From: UBA4661 sp002405405
GTDB lineage: Bacteria > Bacteroidota > Ignavibacteria > Kapaibacteriales > UBA4661
NCBI GenBank assembly: GCA_036847245.1
Contig: DAIUAL010000002.1
Coordinates: 1-58,828, forward strand
DNA length: 58,828 nt
Direction: 5' to 3'
How positions within the stretch are numbered: position 1 is the stretch's first letter; the number at the start of each line of letters is the position of its first letter. Below the pieces are notes generated by a model that did no database searches, was not told the DNA's origin, and saw only the letters and a program-made list of their open reading frames with translations. A program made the position numbers and the translations under genes. Shown piece by piece: positions 46,061 through 54,113 of this stretch.

Positions 46061-46822
46061 CTATGCCGGTACGATCATCGCTTCCGCATCAGCTAATTGA
46101 TCAACTGTATTGACACCAAGTACCTCATGAAAAGCATCCGTTTTCCATGCACGAACAACATGCCCTTCTGCTAAGAGAATTTCCACAATCGTTGTCAGGT
46201 AGTACTCGCCTTGCGCATTGTTATTCGCAACCTTTTTGAGCGATGCAAAAAGGTGCCCTGCGGAAACAATATAAATGCCACTGTTGATTTCTGTAATCTC
46301 ACGCTCTGCTTCGGTTGCGTCTTTATGCTCAACAATTTTAAGAACATTACCCCTATCATCGCGGACTAATCGACCATAGCCGGTTGGATCGGGTGCTTCT
46401 ACCGACAACACTGTCAGCACAGCATGAGTACGCATGTGCTCTTCAGTAAATGCACGCAATGTTTCTGCACGAAGCAAAGGAACATCACCCGACAGAATGA
46501 TAACATTACCGGTAAAATCACGAAGAATGGGCTCTGCTTGATCTGCGGCATGACCGGTACCCAACTGCGGCTCTTGTACTGCAAAGTGCATTGGATACTG
46601 CGCTATAGGGAATGTTGCTTCAATAAACTGTTGTACGGCTTCACGCTGAAATCCAACGATCGTAACGATATACGCAGGATTCAATGAAAGTGCCTGGTGC
46701 ATAACATACTCGATCATGGGTTTACCATGCAATTCAAACAGCACTTTCGGCTTGTTGGGATTATTCATACGGGTGCCCTTGCCGGCGGCAAGGATAACCA
46801 CACTCACAGATTGTTCAGCCAT
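46061..46822 (-). CDS. GlmU-type N-terminal sugar-phosphate uridylyltransferase
   Basis: 253 residues. It carries VVILAAGKGTRMNNPNKPKV, QEPQLGTGHAADQAEP, NVIILSGDVPLLR, GYGRLVRDDRGNVLKIVEHK and EINSGIYIV, exactly the uridylyltransferase blocks of GlmU, which makes UDP-GlcNAc. The left-handed beta-helix acetyltransferase half is missing, so the protein stops after about 250 residues. Either acetylation is done elsewhere or the enzyme has another sugar substrate. Confidence 0.88.
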   Translation of the reverse strand: MAEQSVSVVILAAGKGTRMNNPNKPKVLFELHGKPMIEYVMHQALSLNPAYIVTIVGFQREAVQQFIEATFPIAQYPMHFAVQEPQLGTGHAADQAEPILRDFTGNVIILSGDVPLLRAETLRAFTEEHMRTHAVLTVLSVEAPDPTGYGRLVRDDRGNVLKIVEHKDATEAEREITEINSGIYIVSAGHLFASLKKVANNNAQGEYYLTTIVEILLAEGHVVRAWKTDAFHEVLGVNTVDQLADAEAMIVPA

Positions 46823-46892
46823 ACAAAAGACTAATACTCAATAAAACAACAGAACAACTTCTCTTCTCAAACTTTTCTTTTGGTGTTACCGA

Positions 46893-47228
46893 CTACATAA
46901 ATCCTAATTCCAACATAGCAACTTCCGACATTTTGGAACGCTCCCATGGTGGATCAAACACTACATCGACCAAACAACTTTTGACATCAGGAATATCAGC
47001 AAGACGTTGCTCGACCTCGCCCGGAAGCGTTCCGGCGGCAGGACAATTTGGCGAGGTCAGTGTCATCTCTACCTGCACATTGTTGTCTGCATCAATTGCC
47101 ACCTTATATATGAGACCAAGTTCAAAAATGTCCACCGGAATTTCCGGATCATAGCAGGTTTTCAGAACACTGGTAATACGTTCTTCCATTTCCGGAACTG
47201 TCCCTGCATTGATAAATGTTGTTTGCAT
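46893..47228 (-). CDS. DUF59 (MIP18/SufT-like) Fe-S cluster assembly protein
   Basis: 111 residues: LKTCYDPEIPVDIFELGLIY, TSPNCPAAGTLPGEVE and VDVVFDPPWERSKMSEVAM follow the DUF59 pattern closely. The family supports Fe-S cluster maturation, often next to suf genes, though no suf gene is adjacent here. It stands first in a minus-strand run ending near 44300. Confidence 0.9.
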   Translation of the reverse strand: MQTTFINAGTVPEMEERITSVLKTCYDPEIPVDIFELGLIYKVAIDADNNVQVEMTLTSPNCPAAGTLPGEVEQRLADIPDVKSCLVDVVFDPPWERSKMSEVAMLELGFM

Positions 47229-47645
47229 TACATCTTCCCCCTTTGATTCATTGTTCGTATATCATTATTCGTACATCATCGTCCACATCATCATCCGTCG
47301 CCGATCACTCGCGTCAGCAAGCACATCGTATTATTGCTACCAACGTAGACGCGCAATATACAATCCAAAATGATTTGGGGTATATGCTTGGTAAAGAATT
47401 TACGTGATCGTCGTAAGTGAATCGTACTCATGAGACATTGGACAAACACACCTGCGAAAACCAAAACATTAGCGTAATTTTGCCTAAAGAGAAACTTCAC
47501 TTGTATCTGGTATGAATGACAAGGTATGGATAGTAGTTGTGTAGGATACCATTACCATGCGTTTATATCTTCACTCACTCATACTTTGACTCTTTTAATT
47601 TCTGCCTATAATCCATTATTTCCTTTTTTCACATTTACGAACATT
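47229..47645. other. 417-bp divergent intergenic region
   Basis: Lies between the DUF59 gene and pfk, both starting away from it, so it must carry both promoters. Short open frames exist but none has gene-like composition. A candidate promoter for pfk is listed separately. Confidence 0.45.
47586..47612 (+). promoter_or_regulatory. Possible sigma-70-like promoter for pfk
   Basis: TTGACT (47586-47591) and TATAAT (47607-47612), separated by 15 bases, two short of the usual 17. Its -10 box ends 33 bases before the ATG. Weak evidence, as Bacteroidota often use different boxes. Confidence 0.35.
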
Positions 47646-48653
47646 ATGAAATTTGGTGTCCTCACAGGCGGTGGCGATTGCCCCGGCATGAATGCATTTA
47701 TTCGCGGCATTGTCCGCACAACGCTTAACCTACGTCCACAGACATCAGTATGGGGTGTCATAGACGGTTGGAAAGGTTTACTCGACAATAATTTTCGCCG
47801 TTTGAACAAGCTCGATGTTGCGGGCTTAACTACCCGTGGCGGTACGATTCTCGGAACCTTGCGTATGCCTGAACTTACCACCGACCGCGACCTGCAAGAA
47901 ACTGTTGCACGCAATGTGCATGATAATGGCTTCGACAATATTTTCGTGTGTAGTGGCAATGGCAGTCTGAAAGCGGCAAGTATTATCAATCAAATTTGCC
48001 GCGAACAAAAATTGCGTACACGCTTCTTGGTATCGCCCGGTTCGATTGACAATGATGTGGTCAACAATCATGGTGCTTCGATTGGTTTTTATAGTGCGGT
48101 CGATAAAAGTTTAGAAATGCTCGAATGGATTCGCGACACTGCCAGCTCGCACCGCCGTGTGTATATCTTGCGTTCGATGGGTCGCATGTCGGGCTATTTA
48201 TCGCTTTTTGCAGGTATTGCATCCGGTGCTGAATATGTCATTCTCCCTGAAGAAGATGTCGATTTTGAAGACTTGGCTACAGTGATTGCCGAGCGCGATA
48301 AAGATACTCGCATTATTGTGAGCGAAGCATACGAGCATTCGCTTGATGACATACGCAAAATTCTCGAGGATGTCTTCGAGCGACGCAATATTCATCGCGA
48401 AATTCGTACCGTCGATATGGGCTATTTCCAGCGTGGTGGTAAAGCGGCTGTAACTGATATTTTACGTGCAAGTTGGATTGCTTACCGCATGGTGCGCGAT
48501 GCTTTTGCACAATGTGAAAGTGGCTTCTACACTGCATACTATACCGGTGATTCCCCTGCTCCGATTCCCCTTGAAGTTGCTGCCAATGATGAAGTTTCCA
48601 GCCATCGTGAAATTCCGCAAGATCTTATCGATTTCGCTTTAGCGTTGCGATAA
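47646..48653 (+). CDS. pfkA: 6-phosphofructokinase family protein, divergent
   Basis: 335 residues. Family blocks are GVLTGGGDCPGMNAFIRG, TRGGTILGTLR, PGSIDNDV with the catalytic Asp, MGRMSGYLSLFAG and FQRGGKAAVTDIL. The nucleotide/PPi loop, normally GGDGS or GGDDS, reads CSGNGS: the Mg-binding Asp is Asn. The enzyme may use ATP or PPi differently or act on another sugar phosphate. ATG 47646 is the family start (MKFGVLTGGGD); the longer frame adds 40 unrelated residues. Confidence 0.85.
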   Translation: MKFGVLTGGGDCPGMNAFIRGIVRTTLNLRPQTSVWGVIDGWKGLLDNNFRRLNKLDVAGLTTRGGTILGTLRMPELTTDRDLQETVARNVHDNGFDNIFVCSGNGSLKAASIINQICREQKLRTRFLVSPGSIDNDVVNNHGASIGFYSAVDKSLEMLEWIRDTASSHRRVYILRSMGRMSGYLSLFAGIASGAEYVILPEEDVDFEDLATVIAERDKDTRIIVSEAYEHSLDDIRKILEDVFERRNIHREIRTVDMGYFQRGGKAAVTDILRASWIAYRMVRDAFAQCESGFYTAYYTGDSPAPIPLEVAANDEVSSHREIPQDLIDFALALR

Positions 48654-48688
48654 TTGTTAATGATATTCTATTATCAGACTACAAGACG

Positions 48689-49117
48689 ATGAAAATTACA
48701 TCTCTCGTCCATATACTTGCCCCTGCTCCCCAAAGAGTGTTTCTTCTTGACAGTGCAGGGGCTTGTTATTCTGCACTACTCCTTGGTCTCGTACTGGCTT
48801 CGTGCCCGACACTGATTGGTGTTCCGCAGACTACACTCTACGAGCTATGCACCGTAGCAAGCATTCTTTGTCTCTCGTCGCTCGGCTCATATATTTTTCT
48901 CCGCCATATATGGCGCACAGTATTGCGTTTCATCGCTGTGGCTAATCTCCTCTACTGTCTGTACACAGCTTTGTTGGTCTTTCAATTGTGGCATGAAATC
49001 ACCTTCTTTGGCATTGTATATTTCGCTGTGGAGATACTCATTATCGTGGCACTTGCTTTCTTTGAGCTGTGGTTTTCGAGACGTGGGGGGACACTCCATA
49101 CCACTGCGTCAGCATAA
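48689..49117 (+). CDS. Small integral membrane protein, hypothetical
   Basis: 142 residues with four hydrophobic segments (SALLLGLVLASCPTLIG, TVASILCLSSLGSYIFL, AVANLLYCLYTALLVFQL and IVYFAVEILIIVALAFFEL). No named family is recognised. It follows pfk by 35 bases and precedes the SRAP gene. Confidence 0.65.
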   Translation: MKITSLVHILAPAPQRVFLLDSAGACYSALLLGLVLASCPTLIGVPQTTLYELCTVASILCLSSLGSYIFLRHIWRTVLRFIAVANLLYCLYTALLVFQLWHEITFFGIVYFAVEILIIVALAFFELWFSRRGGTLHTTASA

Positions 49118-49201
49118 CTTGTCGCGCTTTCACATGTCCGTTATTGAAGCATTCCTATATTTGCTAAATTCTCTTTGTGCTACTCTTCTTGATGGACAGC
49201 C

Positions 49202-49942
49202 ATGTGCGGACGCTACTCGATGTTTTCTTCTGCCGAGAAGATTCATACCCGATTCAACATTGATGATATTCCTCAAGACACAGTATCAGGCGATTCTACC
49301 TCGATCAAACCACGCTACAACATCACGCCCATGCAGAATGTTCTCGCTATCACGGCTGAGAAACCCCGAAGATTACAATCAATGCAATGGGGCTTGCTTC
49401 CCTCATGGGCAAAAGATAAAAGTATGAGTGCGAAAATGTTCAATGCCCGTGCAGAAACCATCCTCGAAAAGCCGTCTTTTCGTACCGCTTTTGCCCAACG
49501 TCGATGCTTGGTACTTGCCAATGGCTTTTATGAATGGGAGAAAAAAACAGGTCAGCCCTATTATGTATCGCTTAGCTCCGGTGAATGCTTTGCTATGGCG
49601 GGTCTGTGGGAAACATGGCAAGACCCCACGACCAAAGAAAGCATGCGTTCGTGTACCGTCATTACCACCGAACCCAACAGCATGATTGCTCCGTATCATC
49701 ATCGCATGGCGGTGATTCTTCAACAAAAAGATGAAGATATATGGCTCGACCATACGATACTCCAAGACCGCTTGCTTACCCTGCTTCGTCCGTACCCCGC
49801 AGAAGAACTTCAGATTGCTCCGGTATCAAAATTGGTTGGGAATATCCATCATGATTCGCCAGATTTGATTCATCCGATTGATCTCACGCAAGCACGTTCT
49901 TCTTCAGAACATTCTGTCCTTGATGATCTGCAATTGTTTTGA
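49202..49942 (+). CDS. SRAP-domain (YedK/HMCES) DNA-protein crosslink protein
   Basis: 246 residues. The catalytic Cys2 follows the initiator Met (MCGRYSMFS). The abasic-site binding residues are in PRYNITPMQNVL, the catalytic Glu in VLANGFYEW, and the conserved His in APYHHRMAVIL. The family shields abasic sites in single-stranded DNA by forming a covalent link through Cys2. It lies 36 bases before the beta-lactamase gene on the same strand. Confidence 0.95.
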   Translation: MCGRYSMFSSAEKIHTRFNIDDIPQDTVSGDSTSIKPRYNITPMQNVLAITAEKPRRLQSMQWGLLPSWAKDKSMSAKMFNARAETILEKPSFRTAFAQRRCLVLANGFYEWEKKTGQPYYVSLSSGECFAMAGLWETWQDPTTKESMRSCTVITTEPNSMIAPYHHRMAVILQQKDEDIWLDHTILQDRLLTLLRPYPAEELQIAPVSKLVGNIHHDSPDLIHPIDLTQARSSSEHSVLDDLQLF

Positions 49943-49978
49943 ATCACTTTTCTTTTCATCATCCTTCTACCTTTTGCT

Positions 49979-50899
49979 ATGCGCCCTTTCGTATTCTCTC
50001 TCCTATGCTTTATTCTTGCATCGGCATTCTCTACACTAACACTCTCTGCCATGCCCTTGCAAAAGCCAACCAAGACACAATGCTTGGAACGTATTCACTC
50101 CATTGTGAGCAAATACAAAGCATCTGTGGGTGTTGCGGTTATTCAGCCGGACACACGCGATACACTTGTCATCAATGGCAACAAGCATTTCCCCATGCAG
50201 AGTGTGTTTAAATTTCATATTGCTCTAAATATTCTTCATAGTATCGATCAAAAGAAATATAGACTCACCGATAGCATTCGCCTCCGGAAAGCTGACTTGG
50301 ATAATGACTTGTGGAGTCCACTGCGCGAGAAGTATGGGCGCACTGGCATAACACTCACGCTTGATGAAATTCTTCGCCCTACGGTGGCACAAAGCGACAA
50401 TGTTGGATGCGATGTCCTGCTCCACAAACTTGGCGGACCAAAGGCATTGCAAACTTATCTGCACAAGAATGGTATTCGTGATATTGCTGTTGCCATCAAC
50501 GAAGCAACCATGCAAGCGCATTGGGCGAGACAATACGAAAATTGGTCAACACCTTTGGCATCTGCACAAGCACTCTTAGCAACATTTCACGCGAAAACAT
50601 TACTCTCCAAAGAAAGCACCGAGTATCTTTGGAATGTTATGGCGGGCACAACAACCGGTGCCAACAAACTCAAAGCACTGCTACCAGCAGGCACAACAGT
50701 TGCGCACAAAACAGGATGGTCAGGCGCGAAGAATGGTCTTACTGCCGCATCGAATGATATTGGCATGATCGTGCTACCCAATCAACAGCGTGTGGCAATT
50801 GCCGTATTTGTTGGCGAGTCGTATGAAAACGAAGACACTAATTGTCTCATCATCGCAGAAATTGGCAAAGCCGTGTGGGATTATTATACCGCGCAATAG
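49979..50899 (+). CDS. Class A beta-lactamase, subclass A2-like
   Basis: 306 residues with signal peptide (PFVFSLLCFILASAFSTLTL). Class A motifs: S75-V-F-K78, S139-D-N141, E175-A-T-M-Q179 and H243-K-T-G246. The stretch NEATMQAHWARQYENWSTPL is of the A2 type found in CfxA/CepA/PER-like enzymes. The usual residue at Ambler 170 in that group is His; here it is Gln. It would hydrolyse beta-lactams in the periplasm; the spectrum cannot be predicted from sequence. It has no adjacent regulator. Confidence 0.92.
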   Translation: MRPFVFSLLCFILASAFSTLTLSAMPLQKPTKTQCLERIHSIVSKYKASVGVAVIQPDTRDTLVINGNKHFPMQSVFKFHIALNILHSIDQKKYRLTDSIRLRKADLDNDLWSPLREKYGRTGITLTLDEILRPTVAQSDNVGCDVLLHKLGGPKALQTYLHKNGIRDIAVAINEATMQAHWARQYENWSTPLASAQALLATFHAKTLLSKESTEYLWNVMAGTTTGANKLKALLPAGTTVAHKTGWSGAKNGLTAASNDIGMIVLPNQQRVAIAVFVGESYENEDTNCLIIAEIGKAVWDYYTAQ

Positions 50900-50930
50900 G
50901 AGTACCGAGGGGAACTCCGCACAACACCGC

Positions 50931-50948
50931 CTTTTCGACATCGAAAAG
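50931..50948. repeat. Perfect short palindrome
   Basis: CTTTTCGA-CA-TCGAAAAG: eight-base arms around two bases. May be a protein-binding site or a small hairpin. Confidence 0.5.
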
Positions 50949-50966
50949 AACATCAAAACCTCGTAT

Positions 50967-50992
50967 AAGAATGGCATCAATAAGCCATTCTT
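50967..50992 (+). terminator. Hairpin after beta-lactamase gene
   Basis: AAGAATGGC/GCCATTCTT, nine pairs with an eight-base loop. No T-tract follows, so a terminator role is uncertain. Confidence 0.45.
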
Positions 50993-51219
50993 GATGAAAA
51001 ATCATGCATCATACTTGATAGGAAATATGCGCCGATACATTGAACAAAACGCCTGAAAAAAGTTTTCCACATACTCTATCATATACTCTATTTTTTAAAA
51101 ATCAGCTGTGTAACTTGATAGGTAATCAGGATTCGTGAGTGTGTTCCTATGAAGCTTGTTTTGTATGAATGTTCTTGTGAACACTGACATTATCTTTTAT
51201 ACACTTTCAGGACATATTT

Positions 51220-52368
51220 ATGCGTTCTCGCTCTTGGATTGTACTTGCTTTCTTGCTTTGCATTCTTGCAACTGTATATGGAACATGTTCAGCTCAATCG
51301 CAACAAGTAAATATCATTACTCATGCCATAACAGCATCATCATGTACGATTAGTATTGCTGAAATTAACAGAGAAACAATCACATCCTGCACGGTGCAAA
51401 TAACCCTTGCTTCTTCGCCGGGTACATTACCTACATCAACAATAACCACTCGCGCAACACTCACAATGCAGTCTCCACGTACAACATTTTCATGGTCGCC
51501 GGGAACAGTTGCACGAGTAGAGGTCGTTGCCATTGCACCTGCAAAAAGCTCAGCATGGTGTAATGGCGGCTGGGCTTCACCGTATTTTATCAGCAATCCT
51601 TTGTCCTCGCTTCAAGCCATGATAACAGATTCACGTATCGATACGCGTGCAACGACCACATTATTGGAACCCATGCTCCAAGATTCGCTGACATATGTTA
51701 TAAATGCAAGCTCTATTGTTTTGTTACCGACTACTCCTTCACCGCTTCGTTTGGCAATTGCTTTCGATACAGTGCTGACAGTCTTATCACAGCAAGGATT
51801 TACGCTCCGCGATGCCTGGGTTCGTGATTTTCACATTGCTTTATGTCAACATGAGTCTCCGATATTCCCCACGAACATTTACGCACTTATTCGTCCGCAG
51901 AGACCATCGGTAGAATTTTTTAATGCACTCAATAGAGCATGGACAGATATTGCTCGGCAATCAGCTCGTGTAACCAGTGGTTTAGGTTCTGCCGATAGAA
52001 CACGTATTAGAGAAATACTATCTTCTACCAACCAATTCAGTCGATACTACAATTTGACGAATACAAGCAATACCACATCCGTCAGTGGCACAGCTCAGCA
52101 AGAGCGTTTGCAGGTGCAGATTGCACCGCAACCAATCGAGGGACAAGCAACCATAACGATCACAACACCTTCTCCTTTGACTGCCGATATTCGTCTTGTC
52201 AATATGCTCGGGCAAACTATTGCTGTGCTTGCACAAGGGCAACGTTTGTCGGCGGGTGTGAATGCCTTGTCTATAGCAAGCGCAGGACTTGCCAGTGGTG
52301 TGTATGCTGTGCAGGTCGTAGAAAGTGGGCGTATTCTGCATACGCAGAGTGTCGTGGTAACGCGATAG
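51220..52368 (+). CDS. T9SS-secreted protein with C-terminal sorting domain (paralogue 1)
   Basis: 382 residues. Signal peptide (IVLAFLLCILATVYGTCSA), then an unrecognised N-terminal domain (HAITASSCTISIAEIN onward, Cys-containing), and a C-terminal type A sorting domain from about residue 295 (QVQIAPQPIEGQATITIT, LVNMLGQTIAVLA, LASGVYAVQVV). Such proteins cross the outer membrane by the type IX system. It is the first of two tandem paralogues and uses TAG as stop. Confidence 0.85.
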   Translation: MRSRSWIVLAFLLCILATVYGTCSAQSQQVNIITHAITASSCTISIAEINRETITSCTVQITLASSPGTLPTSTITTRATLTMQSPRTTFSWSPGTVARVEVVAIAPAKSSAWCNGGWASPYFISNPLSSLQAMITDSRIDTRATTTLLEPMLQDSLTYVINASSIVLLPTTPSPLRLAIAFDTVLTVLSQQGFTLRDAWVRDFHIALCQHESPIFPTNIYALIRPQRPSVEFFNALNRAWTDIARQSARVTSGLGSADRTRIREILSSTNQFSRYYNLTNTSNTTSVSGTAQQERLQVQIAPQPIEGQATITITTPSPLTADIRLVNMLGQTIAVLAQGQRLSAGVNALSIASAGLASGVYAVQVVESGRILHTQSVVVTR

Positions 52369-52422
52369 CCTCCGTTTTTCACCCTACCCCATCTGTTTTT
52401 CTCATGTCCATAATAATTGCTT

Positions 52423-53565
52423 ATGTCTTCTCTTTTTCGCTTCTCGGTGTTTGGAGCTTTGCTTTTCTTTATTCTGCCTACGATGTATGTCTCTTGTGTT
52501 GCACAAGTGCGACCAATGACGATTATACCCCACGCAATCACGGCATCATCGTGTACAATTGGTGTTGCTGAAATCAACAATGGTGTGTTGACATCATGTA
52601 CAGTGCAGATTACTCTTTCGTCATCACTGTTTTCATCAGCATCTGTGTTTTTTACAACTCATGCGACGTTAACTAGACAGACACCACATACAACCTTTGC
52701 ATGGTCGCGGGGAGTAGTAGCACGAATAGATATCGTGGATATTACTCCTGTCATCACTCCTGCTTGGTGCTTCAATATAAGTCAATGGGCTTTTCCTCAT
52801 TTCATAAGCAATACTTTTTCAGCTTCGCCAGCAGAAGTCACGGATTCACGTGTGATGAGCATACCTTCTGAACCGCCTCTTGATGCACAAGATTCGTTGA
52901 ATTATTTTATGTATACGGTGTCAAGTAACAGCCCTCCGCTGCGTTTTATATCGGTTATAGACAGCACGCTTGGGGTGTTGGCACAACAAGGGTATCCACT
53001 ACGTGATGTGTGGGTGCGTGATTTTCATCTCGGTTTATGTTCCGGAGATTTGGTTGCAGTTAGTTATGTGTATGCGTTTATTAGGTTGCGGAGGCCATCA
53101 CCTGATTTTATCACTGCACTACGTCAAGCAGTATCAAGTGCTCGTTTTTTAGATGTTATCCAAGCACCCTTCTCCACTCAATCGGTACCATCTACGCGAC
53201 AAACTATTGGACAAATGATTGGTTTCACGACCTCCTATCAATTTACTCGCTACTACAACTTCACGCGCACCACATCAGTCGGTGGCACAAGCCAACCGGA
53301 ACGTTTGCAAGTGCAGATTGCACCGCAACCAATCGAGGGGCAAGCAACCATGACGATCACAACACCTTCGGCACTGACAGCTGATATTCGTCTTGTCAAT
53401 ATGCTGGGGCAGACTATTGCTGTGCTTGCACAAGGACAACGTTTGTCGGCTGGTACAACTACTTTGCCGATAGCAAGTACAGGACTTGCAAGTGGTGTGT
53501 ATGCCGTGCAGGTCGTATCAAGTGGTCGTATTCTGCATACGCAGAGTGTGGTGGTAACGCGGTGA
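52423..53565 (+). CDS. T9SS-secreted protein with C-terminal sorting domain (paralogue 2)
   Basis: 380 residues, co-linear with paralogue 1 throughout: signal peptide, HAITASSCTIGVAEINNG, a shared DVWVRDFHLGLC-like block near the middle, and the type A sorting domain (QVQIAPQPIEGQATMTIT onward). The first two thirds have diverged clearly, while the sorting domain is nearly identical. ATG 52423 is used; a TTG lies 6 bases upstream. It is followed by a convergent hairpin. Confidence 0.85.
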   Translation: MSSLFRFSVFGALLFFILPTMYVSCVAQVRPMTIIPHAITASSCTIGVAEINNGVLTSCTVQITLSSSLFSSASVFFTTHATLTRQTPHTTFAWSRGVVARIDIVDITPVITPAWCFNISQWAFPHFISNTFSASPAEVTDSRVMSIPSEPPLDAQDSLNYFMYTVSSNSPPLRFISVIDSTLGVLAQQGYPLRDVWVRDFHLGLCSGDLVAVSYVYAFIRLRRPSPDFITALRQAVSSARFLDVIQAPFSTQSVPSTRQTIGQMIGFTTSYQFTRYYNFTRTTSVGGTSQPERLQVQIAPQPIEGQATMTITTPSALTADIRLVNMLGQTIAVLAQGQRLSAGTTTLPIASTGLASGVYAVQVVSSGRILHTQSVVVTR

Positions 53566-53572
53566 TACATGG

Positions 53573-53604
53573 CACCCAAGAGGTCTTGATTGCCCTCTTG
53601 GGTG
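53573..53604. terminator. Hairpin between convergent T9SS and dut genes
   Basis: Perfect ten-pair stem CACCCAAGAG/CTCTTGGGTG with a 12-base loop. T-tracts are poor on both sides, but its placement between two convergent stops supports a terminator. Confidence 0.65.
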
Positions 53605-53634
53605 GGTATTACTCAAAAGCTACCGACAACCTCG

Positions 53635-54102
53635 TCACACACCCGTACTGCCAAAGCCACCCGCACCGCGCTCGGTAGCATCGAGTGCCTCGACCAATCG
53701 CCACCGAATATGTTCGTAGCGAGCAACGACCATTTGTGCGATACGATCACCACGTTGAATAGTAAATGGCTCCGTGCCTGCATTGGAAAGAATCACTTTG
53801 ATTTCACCACGATAATCGCTGTCAATCGTTCCCGGAGCATTCAGCGAAAACACGCCATGCTTTGCTGCCAAGCCGCTCCGTGACCGGATCTGCGCTTCAA
53901 AACCACGTGGCAGAGCAATGGCAATACCGGTCGGTACAAGGCGGATAGCACCGGGCTGAAGAATCATCGGCTCATCTATCACGGCATACAAATCCATACC
54001 GGCTGAACCTTCTGTTTGATATTGTGGCAAGGGAATATCCTGTACGGCTTGTACCCATTGGATAGGAATTTCTTGTGGAATGGCAATCGTTTGTGTTGTC
54101 AT
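53635..54102 (-). CDS. dut: Deoxyuridine triphosphatase
   Basis: 155-residue trimeric dUTPase that turns dUTP into dUMP. Motifs I-V in order: TEGSAGMDLYAVID, RSRSGLAAKHGVFS, NAPGTIDSDYRGEIKVIL, FTIQRGDRIAQMVVA and ERGAGGFGSTGV. It is the last gene of the argH-led minus-strand run, 11 bases after the M20 deacylase. Confidence 0.95.
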   Translation of the reverse strand: MTTQTIAIPQEIPIQWVQAVQDIPLPQYQTEGSAGMDLYAVIDEPMILQPGAIRLVPTGIAIALPRGFEAQIRSRSGLAAKHGVFSLNAPGTIDSDYRGEIKVILSNAGTEPFTIQRGDRIAQMVVARYEHIRWRLVEALDATERGAGGFGSTGV

Positions 54103-54113
54103 GATGTGCTGTA

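Larger units (their letters stand above)
50900..51219. other. 320-bp intergenic region after beta-lactamase
   Basis: Contains two inverted repeats listed separately and an AT-rich stretch upstream of the T9SS gene. Short reading frames here do not look like genes. The promoter of the T9SS paralogue pair must lie in it. Confidence 0.4.

Noticed and set aside
49943..49978. A BlaI operator upstream of the beta-lactamase gene
   Set aside because: The 36-base gap contains no TACGAA-N4-TTCGTA or similar palindrome.
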